The position numbers and the translations under genes were made by a program. A stretch of DNA of 23,555 bases, taken from an uncultured Lachnospiraceae bacterium. GTDB lineage: Bacteria; Bacillota; Clostridia; Lachnospirales; Lachnospiraceae. The notes under the pieces were generated by a model. It did not search any database and was not told the DNA's origin. It saw nothing but the letters and a program-made list of their open reading frames with translations. Each line of letters opens with the position of its first letter. The stretch's first letter is position 1. The stretch covers positions 1 to 23,555 of the forward strand of contig CAJTJZ010000049.1 in the NCBI GenBank assembly GCA_910576895.1, read 5' to 3'. Of the stretch, positions 23,386 to 23,555 are shown in pieces.

Positions 23386-23555
23386 TTGAGAGTATTCGTA
23401 AAAAATTTACGAGGACAGAGCTTAATGCCTTGTTCTCAAAGAAAAGCTAGATTATTACTAAAACAAAAGAAAGCTAAAATAGATTCTTATTCCCCTTTTA
23501 CGATTCAGCTTTTCTATGCAACAGGTGAAGCTACTCAAAAATGTAATCTAGGAGT
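23142..23555 (+). mobile_element. Left end of an IS200/IS605-related element carrying IscB (continues past the right edge)
   Basis: The subterminal palindrome at 23155-23174, the structured leader and the IscB gene identify an IscB-bearing transposable element inserted at the end of ispG. The precise left boundary cannot be fixed from one sequence: TTGAT at 23137-23141 equals the target of some IS605-type elements, and a boundary closer to 23150 is also possible. No TnpA transposase is in the window, and many IscB elements lack one and move in trans. Confidence 0.75.
23386..23555 (+). CDS. iscB: IscB RNA-guided nuclease, N-terminal fragment (runs off the right edge)
   Basis: The frame starts with TTG at 23386, nine bases after GGGAGG, and stays open to the window end (56 codons). 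It reads MRVFVKNLRGQSLMPCSQRK, then ARLLLKQKKAKIDSYSPFTI and QLFYATGEATQKCNLG. This is the PLMP domain of IscB (here SLMP), with the usual arginine/lysine-rich helix and PFTIQL, and CNLGV is where the RuvC-I motif begins. IscB proteins are about 400-500 residues with RuvC and HNH nuclease domains and use an omegaRNA to cut DNA; they are relatives of the ancestor of Cas9. Whether this copy is intact cannot be judged here. Its transcription could come by read-through from the ispG operon. Confidence 0.9.
   Translation, partial: MRVFVKNLRGQSLMPCSQRKARLLLKQKKAKIDSYSPFTIQLFYATGEATQKCNLG

Overview
The window looks like chromosome from a low-GC, endospore-forming Clostridia, most likely Lachnospirales/Lachnospiraceae. 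The grounds are the AT-rich codon use, strong GGAGG-type ribosome binding sites, sporulation genes (YqfC, YqfD, a SpoVB-type flippase, a BofC-like protein), a DUF3793 gene, and the conserved blocks rpsU-yqfC-yqfD-phoH-x-ybeY and uppS-cdsA-dxr-rseP-ispG. The genus cannot be settled from the sequence. No tRNA, rRNA, CRISPR array or prophage was seen.

Layout. 1-4.9 kb is an accessory-like stretch of single genes: a MATE-family exporter (minus strand, running off the left edge), a DUF3793 gene facing a DtxR/MntR-family metal regulator, a short decayed remnant, a glycosyltransferase (GT32-type) gene broken by a 10-bp tandem duplication, a small secreted-peptide ORF, and galactokinase with a LacI/GalR-type operator at its promoter. 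The 344-bp divergent region 4587-4930 holds the galK promoter and operator and the promoter of a chemotaxis receptor (4931-7006). 7.0-11.5 kb is the conserved rpsU (too short for a 60-residue ORF cutoff), yqfC, yqfD, phoH, a membrane protein where the 7TM-HD protein PgpH often sits, and ybeY. 11.5-16.6 kb has a SpoVB-type flippase, a BofC-like protein, a FabF-type ketoacyl-ACP synthase and a membrane-anchored polysaccharide deacetylase. 16.6-23.2 kb holds pyrH-frr with its own promoter and terminator, then the envelope/isoprenoid operon uppS-cdsA-dxr-rseP-ispG.

Most interesting region. At the right edge a mobile element with an IscB gene (RNA-guided nuclease, evolutionary relative of Cas9) sits in the very end of ispG. 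About 230 nt of structured DNA between ispG and the IscB start (23386) has the position and folding expected of an omegaRNA (HEARO RNA). The ispG stop codon lies in the loop of the first hairpin of this element, so the IspG C-terminus is partly encoded by the element. The guide at the 5' end of the omegaRNA would therefore be copied from the last codons of ispG. Only 56 codons of IscB are inside the window, so its catalytic domains and any transposase are not visible.

How the genes relate: pyrH/frr serve pyrimidine nucleotide supply and ribosome recycling. uppS, dxr and ispG feed undecaprenyl phosphate for cell wall synthesis through the MEP pathway, cdsA makes CDP-diacylglycerol for phospholipids, and rseP is an intramembrane protease. 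The YqfC/YqfD/SpoVB/BofC/deacetylase set fits sporulation and envelope remodelling.
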